Origin: Ancylobacter koreensis
GTDB lineage: Bacteria > Pseudomonadota > Alphaproteobacteria > Rhizobiales > Xanthobacteraceae
Assembly (NCBI RefSeq): GCF_023016525.1
Contig: NZ_JALKCG010000001.1
Coordinates: forward strand, 1,054,001 to 1,118,000
Direction of reading: 5' to 3'
Length of the DNA stretch: 64,000 nucleotides
Shown here: piece after piece, positions 57,415 through 64,000 of the stretch
How positions within the stretch are numbered: the stretch's first letter is position 1
Layout: every line of letters begins with the position of its first letter
Program-made: the position numbers and the translations under genes
The notes under the pieces: model-generated
The model's input: only the letters and a program-made list of their open reading frames with translations
Database searches by the model: none
What the model was told of the DNA's origin: nothing

Positions 57415-58326
57415 ATGTCCAGCGACACCAAAGACCAGTTCGCCCGCATCCGCGAAGAGATCGCCGACAGCTTTGACGAGGAGCTGGAGACCCAGCTCGA
57501 CGAGGACCGGCTGGACGAACTCGTCGCCGAAGGCATGGGGCTGGGAGCGGCCACGCTCGACCGCCGCATCTATTTCCGCGAGCTGTTCCGTCTCCAGCAT
57601 GAGCTGATCCGCCTGCAGGACTGGGTGCAGCACAAGAAGCTCAAGGTCGCCGTGCTGTTCGAGGGGCGCGATTCCGCCGGCAAGGGCGGCGCCATCAAGC
57701 GCGTGACCCAGCGCCTCAACCCGCGCGTCTGCCGCGTCGTCGCGCTGCCCGCGCCGACCGAGCGCGAGCGCACCCAGTGGTATTTCCAGCGCTACGTGCA
57801 GCACCTGCCGGCCGGCGGCGAGATCGTGCTGTTCGACCGGAGCTGGTACAACCGCGCCGGCGTCGAGCGCGTCATGGGCTTCTGCACGCCGGACGAGCTG
57901 GAGGAGTTCTTCCGCTCCGTGCCGGATTTTGAGCGCATGCTGGTGCGCTCGGGCATCATCCTGATCAAGTACTGGTTCTCGATCACCGACGAGGAGCAGG
58001 AATTCCGCTTCCGCATGCGCATCGAGGACCCGCTCAAGCAGTGGAAGCTCTCGCCCATGGACCTGCAGAGCCGCGTCCACTGGGAGGAGTACACCAAGGC
58101 GAAGGAGGAGATGCTGGAGCGCACCCACACCGGCGACGCCCCCTGGTGGGTGGTGCAGGCGGTGGACAAGAAGCGCGCGCGCCTCAACTGCATCCAGCAC
58201 CTCCTGGACCAGATCCCCTACGAGACCGTGCCGCGTCCGGAGATCGTGCTGCCCGAGCGCGTGCGCAACGCCGACTATCTGCGCCACCCGGTGCCGCCGG
58301 AGATGTATGTGCCGGAGGTCTACTAA
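57415..58326 (+). CDS. ppk2: Polyphosphate kinase 2 (PPK2 family)
   Basis: Transfers phosphate between polyphosphate and nucleotides, in most relatives favouring nucleotide synthesis. 303 residues, one PPK2 domain: Walker A FEGRDSAGKGGAIKRV (~residue 84), lid IEDPLKQWKLSPMDLQSR, Walker B LFDRSWYNRAGVERVMGF. RBS ATCAGGGA eight bases before the ATG. Stand-alone gene. With the polyphosphate glucokinase at 29970 it points to polyphosphate use as an energy currency. Confidence 0.93.
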   Translation: MSSDTKDQFARIREEIADSFDEELETQLDEDRLDELVAEGMGLGAATLDRRIYFRELFRLQHELIRLQDWVQHKKLKVAVLFEGRDSAGKGGAIKRVTQRLNPRVCRVVALPAPTERERTQWYFQRYVQHLPAGGEIVLFDRSWYNRAGVERVMGFCTPDELEEFFRSVPDFERMLVRSGIILIKYWFSITDEEQEFRFRMRIEDPLKQWKLSPMDLQSRVHWEEYTKAKEEMLERTHTGDAPWWVVQAVDKKRARLNCIQHLLDQIPYETVPRPEIVLPERVRNADYLRHPVPPEMYVPEVY

Positions 58327-58416
58327 GCGTCGCCCGAAAGCCCCGGCGACCCGGCGCTCGACATTCCATAGGCCGGCACGATAATCGCCCGTTCGATCAT
58401 CGCGCCGGTCTATGCC

Positions 58417-59373
58417 ATGAAGCCTTATGAGCAGCGCCTGCCCTTCCATCTCGACTGGAACCTGCTGCGCACCTTCATGGTGGTGATCGAGCAGGGCGGC
58501 ATCACCCGCGCCGCCGAATTCCTCGGCCTGCGCCAGCCCACCGTGTCGAGCGCCCTCAAGCGGCTGGAAGAGACGGTCGGCAAACGACTCCTCGACCGAG
58601 GGCCCAGCCATTTCGCCGTCACCGAGGCGGGCCGCATCCTCTATCGCGAGGCCCGCTCGATGTTCGAGGCGGTGACGCAGATCCCCGGCCTGATGAGCGC
58701 CGCCGAGGGGCGGGTGAGCGGACATGTCGCCATCGCCATGACCAGCCACGTCGTCTCGCCCCATTTCGACGCGCTGCTGGCGCGCTTCAATGCCGCCCAT
58801 CCCGACGTGACCTATTCCATCGTCGTCACCGAGAGCGCCGAGGTGCTGAACCGGCTGCGCCAGAACCGCGCCACGCTCGGCCTGTGCCTGATGAGCCGGC
58901 CCGATCCGGCGCTGGCGGCCCGCGTGCTGTTCCGCGAATATTTCGGCCTGTTCTGCGGCCCCGGCCATCGGCTGTTCGGCCGCGAGGAGCTGGTGCTCGC
59001 CGATCTCGAAGGCGAGGAATCGGTCTCCTTCCAGACCGACATCGAGGGCGGCTCGCTGCATTCGGTCACGCAGCTGCGCGAGCTCGCTCTGCTGCGCCCC
59101 AAGCTCAAGGGCGTCTCGGCCAACCTGCCGGAGGTGCTGCGCATGATCGTCGCCGGCATCGGCATCGGCGCGCTGCCCGTCCATGTCGCCCGCCGCGAGG
59201 TGGAGGACGGCCGGCTCTGGCCGCTGCCGCCCCGCGACGGCCTGCCGGCGGTCGACGTGTTCCTCGTCGCCAACCCCCAGCGCAGCCTGAACCCGGCCGA
59301 GCGTCTCCTCGTCGAATGGCTCGGCGCGATGCTGGACGAGGTGCCGCTGGAGGAGCGCAGCTACGCGCAATGA
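58417..59373 (+). CDS. LysR-family transcriptional regulator
   Basis: 318 residues. N-terminal helix-turn-helix LDWNLLRTFMVVIEQGGITRAAEFLGLRQPTVSSALKRLEETVGKRLLDRG, then a periplasmic-binding-like effector domain. It precedes and is co-directional with the aminotransferase operon, 117 bp upstream, and probably activates it. Inducer unknown; the cluster suggests an amino or keto acid. Confidence 0.88.
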   Translation: MKPYEQRLPFHLDWNLLRTFMVVIEQGGITRAAEFLGLRQPTVSSALKRLEETVGKRLLDRGPSHFAVTEAGRILYREARSMFEAVTQIPGLMSAAEGRVSGHVAIAMTSHVVSPHFDALLARFNAAHPDVTYSIVVTESAEVLNRLRQNRATLGLCLMSRPDPALAARVLFREYFGLFCGPGHRLFGREELVLADLEGEESVSFQTDIEGGSLHSVTQLRELALLRPKLKGVSANLPEVLRMIVAGIGIGALPVHVARREVEDGRLWPLPPRDGLPAVDVFLVANPQRSLNPAERLLVEWLGAMLDEVPLEERSYAQ

Positions 59374-59490
59374 CATAGCCGTGCTCTATGCTCGGCATGG
59401 CTATTATCTATTTGCGCGATGACGGCGGGCCGGCCACGCTTCTCCTACCGGGCTCCGCTCTTGCGGACGGCCGAACGCAGCGAGCGTGCG

Positions 59491-60846
59491 ATGAGCAATC
59501 CTCCTCCGTCCAACCTGTTCTACCAGACCCGCCTGCGCCGCCCGGTGCTGGCGCGCGGCGAGGGCGTCTATCTCTGGGACAGCGCGGGGCGGCGCTATCT
59601 CGACGGATCGAGCGGCGCCATGGTCTCCAATATCGGCCATTCCAACCCGGCCGTGCTGGCGGCGATGCGCCGGCAGATGGACCTCTCCACCTTCGGTTAT
59701 CGCCTGCATTTCGAGAACGAGCCGGCCGAGGCGCTCGCCACCCGCATCGCGCAGCGTATGCCGGAGGGGCTGGACCGCGTGTTCTTCGTCTCCGGCGGCT
59801 CGGAGGCGGTGGAGAGCTGCCTCAAGCTCGCCCGGCAATATAAGCTGGCGCGCGGCGAGGGGCAGCGCTGGAAGGTGATCTCGCGCTTCCCCTCCTATCA
59901 CGGCTCCACGCTGGGGGCGCTCGCCGTCACCGGCATGTCGCTGATGAGCGCGCCCTTCGCGCCCATGCTGCGCGAGATGCCGAAGATCCCCGCGCCGACC
60001 TGCTATCTCGACCGCGACGGGCTGAGCCATGAGGCGCGCGGCCTGCGCTACGCCCGCCTTTTGCGCGAGGAGATACTGGCGCAGGGGCCGGAGACCGTGC
60101 TCGCTTTCATCATGGAGCCGGTCGGCGGCGCCTCGACCGGAGCGCTTGTGGCGCCCGACAGCTACTATTCCGAGATCCGCGCCATCTGTGACGAATTCGG
60201 CATCCTGCTGATCAGCGACGAGGTGATGAGCGGGGCCGGGCGCACCGGGCGCTACCTCGCCGGCGAGCACTGGGGGCTGCGGCCCGATATCGTGGCGCTC
60301 TCGAAAGGCTTCGGCGCCGGCTATGTGCCGCTAGGCGCCATGGTGGCGGACCGTCTCATCGCCGAGACGGTGATCGACGCCGGCGGCTTCGTGCACGGCC
60401 ACACCTATGCCGGCAACCCGCTGGCCTGCGCGGCGGGCCTTGCCGTGCTCGACGAGATCGACCGGCTGGACCTCATCGCCGCCGCCGCCCGGCAGGGCGC
60501 GGCGCTGAAGGGGCGGCTGGAAGGGCTGATGGCCTGCTACCCCTTCATCGGCGACGTGCGCGGCAAGGGGCTGCTGCTCGCCTTCGAGCTGGTGGCCGAC
60601 CGCGAGACCATGGAGCCTCTGCCGACGGGGCTGAACGCGCATCTGCGCCTCGTCGACATCGCCTATGAAGCGGGGCTGATCATCTATTCGCGCCGCACGC
60701 GCGGCGGGCGGATCGGCGACCATTTCCTCGTCTGCCCCCCGCTCATCGTCAGCGACAGCGAGATCGACGAGATCATGGAGAAGCTCGACCGCGCCCTCGC
60801 TCTCTTCGCCGCCGAGGCCGGCCTGCCCGTGGAGGCCCGCCCATGA
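59491..60846 (+). CDS. Class III pyridoxal-phosphate aminotransferase
   Basis: Omega-amino-acid:keto-acid-type transaminase, 451 residues. PLP lysine K272 in ALSKGFGAGYVPLGAM; ISDEVMSGAGRTGRYL (cofactor Asp); VFFVSGGSEAVESCLKLARQY; HGHTYAGNPLACAAG. Substrate amine not deducible. Coupled to the next gene by ATGA, so its product or substrate is probably a beta-keto or amino acid in the same pathway. Start 59491 chosen for the family N-terminus; an upstream start adds 24 atypical residues. Confidence 0.9.
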   Translation: MSNPPPSNLFYQTRLRRPVLARGEGVYLWDSAGRRYLDGSSGAMVSNIGHSNPAVLAAMRRQMDLSTFGYRLHFENEPAEALATRIAQRMPEGLDRVFFVSGGSEAVESCLKLARQYKLARGEGQRWKVISRFPSYHGSTLGALAVTGMSLMSAPFAPMLREMPKIPAPTCYLDRDGLSHEARGLRYARLLREEILAQGPETVLAFIMEPVGGASTGALVAPDSYYSEIRAICDEFGILLISDEVMSGAGRTGRYLAGEHWGLRPDIVALSKGFGAGYVPLGAMVADRLIAETVIDAGGFVHGHTYAGNPLACAAGLAVLDEIDRLDLIAAAARQGAALKGRLEGLMACYPFIGDVRGKGLLLAFELVADRETMEPLPTGLNAHLRLVDIAYEAGLIIYSRRTRGGRIGDHFLVCPPLIVSDSEIDEIMEKLDRALALFAAEAGLPVEARP

Positions 60847-61760
60847 GCCGTCCGGTCATTATCACCTGCGCCGTCACCGGGTCGATCCACACCCCGACCA
60901 TGAGTCCCTATCTGCCGCTCACGCCGCAGGCCATCGCCGATCAGGCGGTGGAGGCGGCGCAGGCGGGCGCGGCGATCCTGCACCTGCACGCGCGCGATCC
61001 TGCGACCGGCCTGCCCTCATCCGATCCGGCGCTGTTCGAGGAGATCGTCGGGCGCATCGGCGCGCGGTGCGACGCGGTGCTGAACCTCTCGACGGGCGGC
61101 TCCTCGCGCATGACGCTGGACGAGCGCCTCGCCGCCGCCCGCCGCCTGCGCCCGCAAATGTGCTCGCTCAACATGGGCTCGATGAATTTCGGCCTGTTCC
61201 CGCTCGCCGGCCGCTACACCGACTGGAAGCACGACTGGGAGCCGGGCTTCCTGGAGGCCACCCGCTCGGTGATCTTCAGGAACAGCTTCGAGGATATCGA
61301 GACCATTCTGGGCGACCTCGGCGGCGCGGGCGGCGCCCGGTTCGAGCTGGAATGCTACGATGTCGGCCATCTCCAGACGGTTGCCTTCTATCTGGAGAAG
61401 GGGCTCATCAAGGCGCCTGTCTTCGTGCAGTTCGTGTTCGGTGTGCTCGGCGGCATCGATGCGGCACCCGAACAGCTCATGCACATGAAGGCGACCGCCG
61501 ACCGGCTGCTGGGCACGAACTACCGCTTTTCCGTGCTGGCCGCCGGCCGCCACCAGATGCCGCTCGGCACGATGGGTGTCATTCTCGGTGGCCATGTTCG
61601 CGTCGGGCTGGAGGACAATCTCTCCATCGCGCGCGGCCGGCTCGCCACCAGCAATGCCGAGCAGGTCGCCAAGATCCGGCGCATCGTCGAGGAACTGGGC
61701 CACCGGATCGCCACGCCCGACGAGGCGCGGGCGGAGCTCGGTATCGGCACGGGCGGGTAG
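60843..61760 (+). CDS. Beta-keto acid cleavage enzyme (BKACE, DUF849)
   Basis: Zn-dependent TIM-barrel that condenses a beta-keto acid with acetyl-CoA to give acetoacetate and a new acyl-CoA. 305 residues. VIITCAVTGSIHTPTMSPYLPLTPQ at the start, the metal motif AILHLHARDPATG, NLSTGGSS, and ECYDVGHLQTV, all BKACE features. Family members act on 3-keto-5-aminohexanoate, dehydrocarnitine and others, so the keto acid here is open. It is flanked by an aminotransferase and a CoA-thioesterase, which fits making then hydrolysing the acyl-CoA. Confidence 0.92.
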   Translation: MSRPVIITCAVTGSIHTPTMSPYLPLTPQAIADQAVEAAQAGAAILHLHARDPATGLPSSDPALFEEIVGRIGARCDAVLNLSTGGSSRMTLDERLAAARRLRPQMCSLNMGSMNFGLFPLAGRYTDWKHDWEPGFLEATRSVIFRNSFEDIETILGDLGGAGGARFELECYDVGHLQTVAFYLEKGLIKAPVFVQFVFGVLGGIDAAPEQLMHMKATADRLLGTNYRFSVLAAGRHQMPLGTMGVILGGHVRVGLEDNLSIARGRLATSNAEQVAKIRRIVEELGHRIATPDEARAELGIGTGG

Positions 61761-61769
61761 GGGAGCGCG

Positions 61770-62828
61770 ATGAAGGTCATCTATGACGAGGTGCAGAAGC
61801 GCCACCATCCCGGCTTCTTCCTCACCAGCGGGGCGCGGGCGCCCAATCCCGAGACGCCGGCACGGGCGGACATGCTGTTCGCCGCCGCCACCAAGGCCGG
61901 GCTGATCCACGAGGTGCCGCCCGATCTCGGCCTCGCCCCGGCGGCGTCGGTGCACACGCCGGAATATCTCGCCTTCCTCGCCACCATCTACACGCGCTGG
62001 CAGCGCATCGAGCTTGCTTCCGAGGAGGTCATCCCGAACATCCACCCGGACCGGCGGGACGGCGCCTATCCGCTCTCGGCGGTGGGGCAGGCCGGCTATC
62101 ACATGGCCGACACTTCCTGCCCCATCGGCGCCGATACCTATGAATGCGCCCTGCGCAGCGCCCATGCCGCCGCGCAGGCGGCGCGGCTTGTGAGCGCCGG
62201 CGATCCGGCGGCCTATGCGCTGTGCCGCCCGCCCGGCCACCACGCCTTCGCCGACCTCGCCGGCGGCTTCTGCTACCTCAACAACGCCGCCATCGCCGCG
62301 CAGGCGCTGCGCGCGACGGCGGATCGGGTGACGATCCTCGATGTCGACCTGCATCACGGTAACGGCACGCAGGGCATCTTCTACGCCCGCCCGGACGTGC
62401 TCACCGTCTCGATCCATGCCGATCCGGCGCGCTTCTACCCCTTCTTCTGGGGCCATGCGGACGAGCGCGGCCGCGACGCCGGGCTCGGCTACAATCTCAA
62501 CCTGCCGCTGGAGCGCAAGACCGGCGACGAGGGCTTCCTCGCCGCGCTCGACCGCGCGCTGGAGCGCATCGCCGCCTTCGCGCCGGGCGCGCTGGTGGTG
62601 GCGCTCGGGCTCGACGCCTATGAAGGCGACCCCTTCGCCGGGCTCGCCGTCACCACGCCCGGCTTCGGGCGCATCGGCGCGCGCATCGCCCAGCTCGCAC
62701 TGCCGACCGTCATCGTGCAGGAGGGCGGCTATGCCTGCGAGGCGCTGGGGGCGAACCTGGTATCTTTTCTCGACGGTTTCCGCGCCGGCCATCGCGTGGG
62801 TGTCGCGCTTGGCGGAGAACGGCCGTGA
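61770..62828 (+). CDS. Histone deacetylase-like amidohydrolase (acetylpolyamine amidohydrolase type)
   Basis: Zn-dependent deacetylase, 352 residues. CRPPGHHAF (active-site His pair), VTILDVDLHHGNGTQGIFYARPDV (Asp/His metal ligands), and ALGLDAYEGDPFAG (third Asp). ADMLFAAATKAG and HTPEYLAFLATIYTRW are the acetylpolyamine-amidohydrolase style of N-terminus. Probably removes acetyl from an amine or amino acid intermediate of the pathway. Nine bases after the BKACE gene. Confidence 0.9.
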   Translation: MKVIYDEVQKRHHPGFFLTSGARAPNPETPARADMLFAAATKAGLIHEVPPDLGLAPAASVHTPEYLAFLATIYTRWQRIELASEEVIPNIHPDRRDGAYPLSAVGQAGYHMADTSCPIGADTYECALRSAHAAAQAARLVSAGDPAAYALCRPPGHHAFADLAGGFCYLNNAAIAAQALRATADRVTILDVDLHHGNGTQGIFYARPDVLTVSIHADPARFYPFFWGHADERGRDAGLGYNLNLPLERKTGDEGFLAALDRALERIAAFAPGALVVALGLDAYEGDPFAGLAVTTPGFGRIGARIAQLALPTVIVQEGGYACEALGANLVSFLDGFRAGHRVGVALGGERP

Positions 62829-63244
62829 CGATCCGGACCTTCCAGGGCGTGGTCTATCCCGCCCAGTGCGACGCCATGGGGCACATGAACGTGCAGCATT
62901 ATGTCGGCGTGTTCGACCAGGCGACATGGCACCTCTTCGCCGCCTGCGGCTACGATTCCGGCTGGATCGAGACGCGCCGCGAGGGCTGGGCCGATGTGCG
63001 CCACGAGATCGACTACCGCCAGGAGGTGCGGGCGGGCGAGCTCTTCGTCATCGACAGCGCCGTGCGGCGGGTGGGCACCACATCGCTCACCACCTGGCAC
63101 CGGCTTTCCACCGCGCGCGGGGTTAGCGCCGAGATGCTGGCGGTGACGGTCTATTTCGATCTCGCGGCGCGGCGCGCCCGCGAGTTGCCGGAGGGCGTGC
63201 GCGCGGGCGCGCGGGCGCTGCTCGAACCGGGCGAGGGCGCATGA
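62825..63244 (+). CDS. Hot-dog-fold acyl-CoA thioesterase
   Basis: 4HBT-type thioesterase of 139 residues. QCDAMGHMNVQHYVGVFDQATWHLF carries the catalytic Asp and helix of the fold; DYRQEVRAGELFVIDS continues it. Overlaps the preceding gene with GTGA. Beside BKACE, such thioesterases hydrolyse the new acyl-CoA (betainyl-CoA in carnitine breakdown), but the acyl group here is unknown. Confidence 0.87.
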   Translation: MTIRTFQGVVYPAQCDAMGHMNVQHYVGVFDQATWHLFAACGYDSGWIETRREGWADVRHEIDYRQEVRAGELFVIDSAVRRVGTTSLTTWHRLSTARGVSAEMLAVTVYFDLAARRARELPEGVRAGARALLEPGEGA

Positions 63245-63720
63245 GCCTCCTCATCCGTCCGGTGGAGCGGGAGGACCTGCCTGCCGTCGCCACCCTGCTG
63301 GCGCGGCTCGCCGACCATGTGCAGCCCGGCAAGGTGCCGCGCGCGGGCGTCGCCGAGCTCGAACGCTACGGGCCGGCCGGGCTTGGGCTCTTCGAGGCGC
63401 TGGTGGCGTGGCGCGGGGAGGCGGCGGTGGGGCTGTGCCTCTATACCTACACCTTCTCCGGCTGGCGCGGCCGTCCCGGCCTGCGGGTCGAGGACCTCTA
63501 TGTCGAGCCCTCCGAGCGCGGCGGCGGGCTCGGCCGGGCGCTGCTTGCCGCCGCGCTCGGGCGCGAGGCGGACAAGGGCTGCGCCTATGTGAAGCTTGCC
63601 GTCGACCGGAGCAACGAGAGCGGGCTCGGCTTCTACCGCCGGCTCGGCTTCACGCTGGAGGAGCACGACCACGAGATGCTGATCGAGGGCGCCGCGCTGG
63701 CGGCGCTCCTCGATCCGTAG
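63241..63720 (+). CDS. GNAT-family N-acetyltransferase
   Basis: 159 residues with the acetyl-CoA motif VEDLYVEPSERGGGLGRALLAAAL and the C-terminal NESGLGFYRRLGFTLEEHDHEMLI. Overlaps the thioesterase stop by four bases (ATGA). With the amidohydrolase three genes earlier it gives both acetylation and deacetylation of an amine. Target unknown. Confidence 0.85.
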   Translation: MSLLIRPVEREDLPAVATLLARLADHVQPGKVPRAGVAELERYGPAGLGLFEALVAWRGEAAVGLCLYTYTFSGWRGRPGLRVEDLYVEPSERGGGLGRALLAAALGREADKGCAYVKLAVDRSNESGLGFYRRLGFTLEEHDHEMLIEGAALAALLDP

Positions 63721-63729
63721 GGGCGAGCC

Positions 63730-64000
63730 TCAGGCGTTCTCGCTCTCGATGGCCTCGATCACGCCGGCGGTCACGTCCGCCGTGCGGGCGGTGCCGCCGA
63801 GGTCGGGCGTGTGGAAGCGCGTATCGCCCGTCACCCGCTCGATCGCCTTCATCAGCCGCGCCGCAGCGGGCTTCTCGCCGAGATGCTCCAGCAGCATCAC
63901 CGACGACCAGAAGGTGCCAACCGGATTGGCGATGCCCTTGCCGATGATGTCGAAGGCCGAGCCGTGGATGGGCTCGAACATGGAGGGGAAGTTCCGCTCC
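63730..64000 (-). CDS. Isocitrate/isopropylmalate/tartrate dehydrogenase-family protein, 5' part missing
   Basis: Only the last ~90 codons are inside the window; the frame continues past 64000. [31 protein letters not shown] is the family's NAD-binding and substrate loop, and [21 protein letters not shown] the C-terminus. HGSAFDI with GKGIANP suggests a beta-decarboxylating dehydrogenase of the tartrate/malate/isopropylmalate type. It is convergent with the GNAT gene, nine bases away. Confidence 0.85.
   Translation of the reverse strand, partial: ERNFPSMFEPIHGSAFDIIGKGIANPVGTFWSSVMLLEHLGEKPAAARLMKAIERVTGDTRFHTPDLGGTARTADVTAGVIEAIESENA

Noticed and set aside
57331-59376. A 681-codon minus-strand frame spanning the PPK2 and LysR genes
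   Set aside because: Opposite strand of two clear protein families; repetitive low-complexity translation without motifs.

Overview
The window is 64 kb of GC-rich, densely packed DNA from an alphaproteobacterium, most likely a Hyphomicrobiales (Rhizobiales) soil or plant-associated heterotroph. Evidence: homologues of chvE-gguAB, non-phosphorylating sugar oxidation genes, TRAP and tripartite transporters, several catabolic operons, and a Rhizobiales-style palindromic repeat at 35172-35260. Genus assignment (for example near Ancylobacter/Starkeya/Xanthobacter) is a guess. I see no rRNA, tRNA, IS element, phage gene or CRISPR array.

Layout. (1) 1-658: start of a Bug/TctC-type binding protein, cut by the left edge. 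(2) 1094-20040: a 19-kb co-directional block for aldoses: a YtfQ-YtfR-YtfT-YjfF furanose importer, a GntR/FCD regulator, L-arabinonate dehydratase, 2-keto-3-deoxyarabinonate dehydratase, alpha-ketoglutarate semialdehyde dehydrogenase, aldose 1-dehydrogenase, xylonate dehydratase, an SMP-30 lactonase, DgoK, DgoA, then ChvE-GguA-GguB. Pentoses can go to 2-oxoglutarate and galactose to pyruvate plus glyceraldehyde-3-phosphate. (3) 20059-24624 (minus): TRAP transporter plus a gamma-glutamyltransferase-family protein, divergent from 24927-27275, an unusual AraC regulator fused to an acetamidase/formamidase. (4) 27452-31311: GH15 glucoamylase, polyphosphate glucokinase, secreted hypothetical. (5) 31464-35171: Ldh-type reductase and the 5-oxoprolinase PxpBCA. 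(6) 35257-42462 (minus): FGGY kinase, two FAD proteins and a TRAP transporter, controlled probably by the divergent DeoR regulator (43091-43882) through strong inverted repeats at 42816-42891.

(7) 44032-46940: the most novel locus. A 35-residue peptide with a lasso-type leader is followed by a PqqD-like recognition protein, a B2-type leader peptidase, an HPr-kinase-like kinase and a convergent nucleotidyltransferase. There is no lasso cyclase, and the predicted core has no Asp/Glu, so the product cannot be a lasso peptide; it looks like a lasso-derived RiPP with another modification.

(8) 47185-56040 (minus) with GntR at 56300: hydroxyproline import and catabolism (3-hydroxyproline dehydratase-like, enolase-superfamily enzyme, 4-hydroxyproline epimerase, D-amino acid dehydrogenase, pyrroline-4-hydroxy-2-carboxylate deaminase, polar amino acid ABC transporter). 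Its end product, alpha-ketoglutarate semialdehyde, is the substrate of the dehydrogenase at 9218. (9) 57415-58326: PPK2. (10) 58417-63720: LysR regulator, class III aminotransferase, beta-keto acid cleavage enzyme, histone-deacetylase-like amidohydrolase, hot-dog thioesterase and GNAT: an uncharacterised amine/beta-keto-acid pathway. (11) 63730-64000: C-terminus of an isopropylmalate/isocitrate dehydrogenase-family protein, cut by the right edge.
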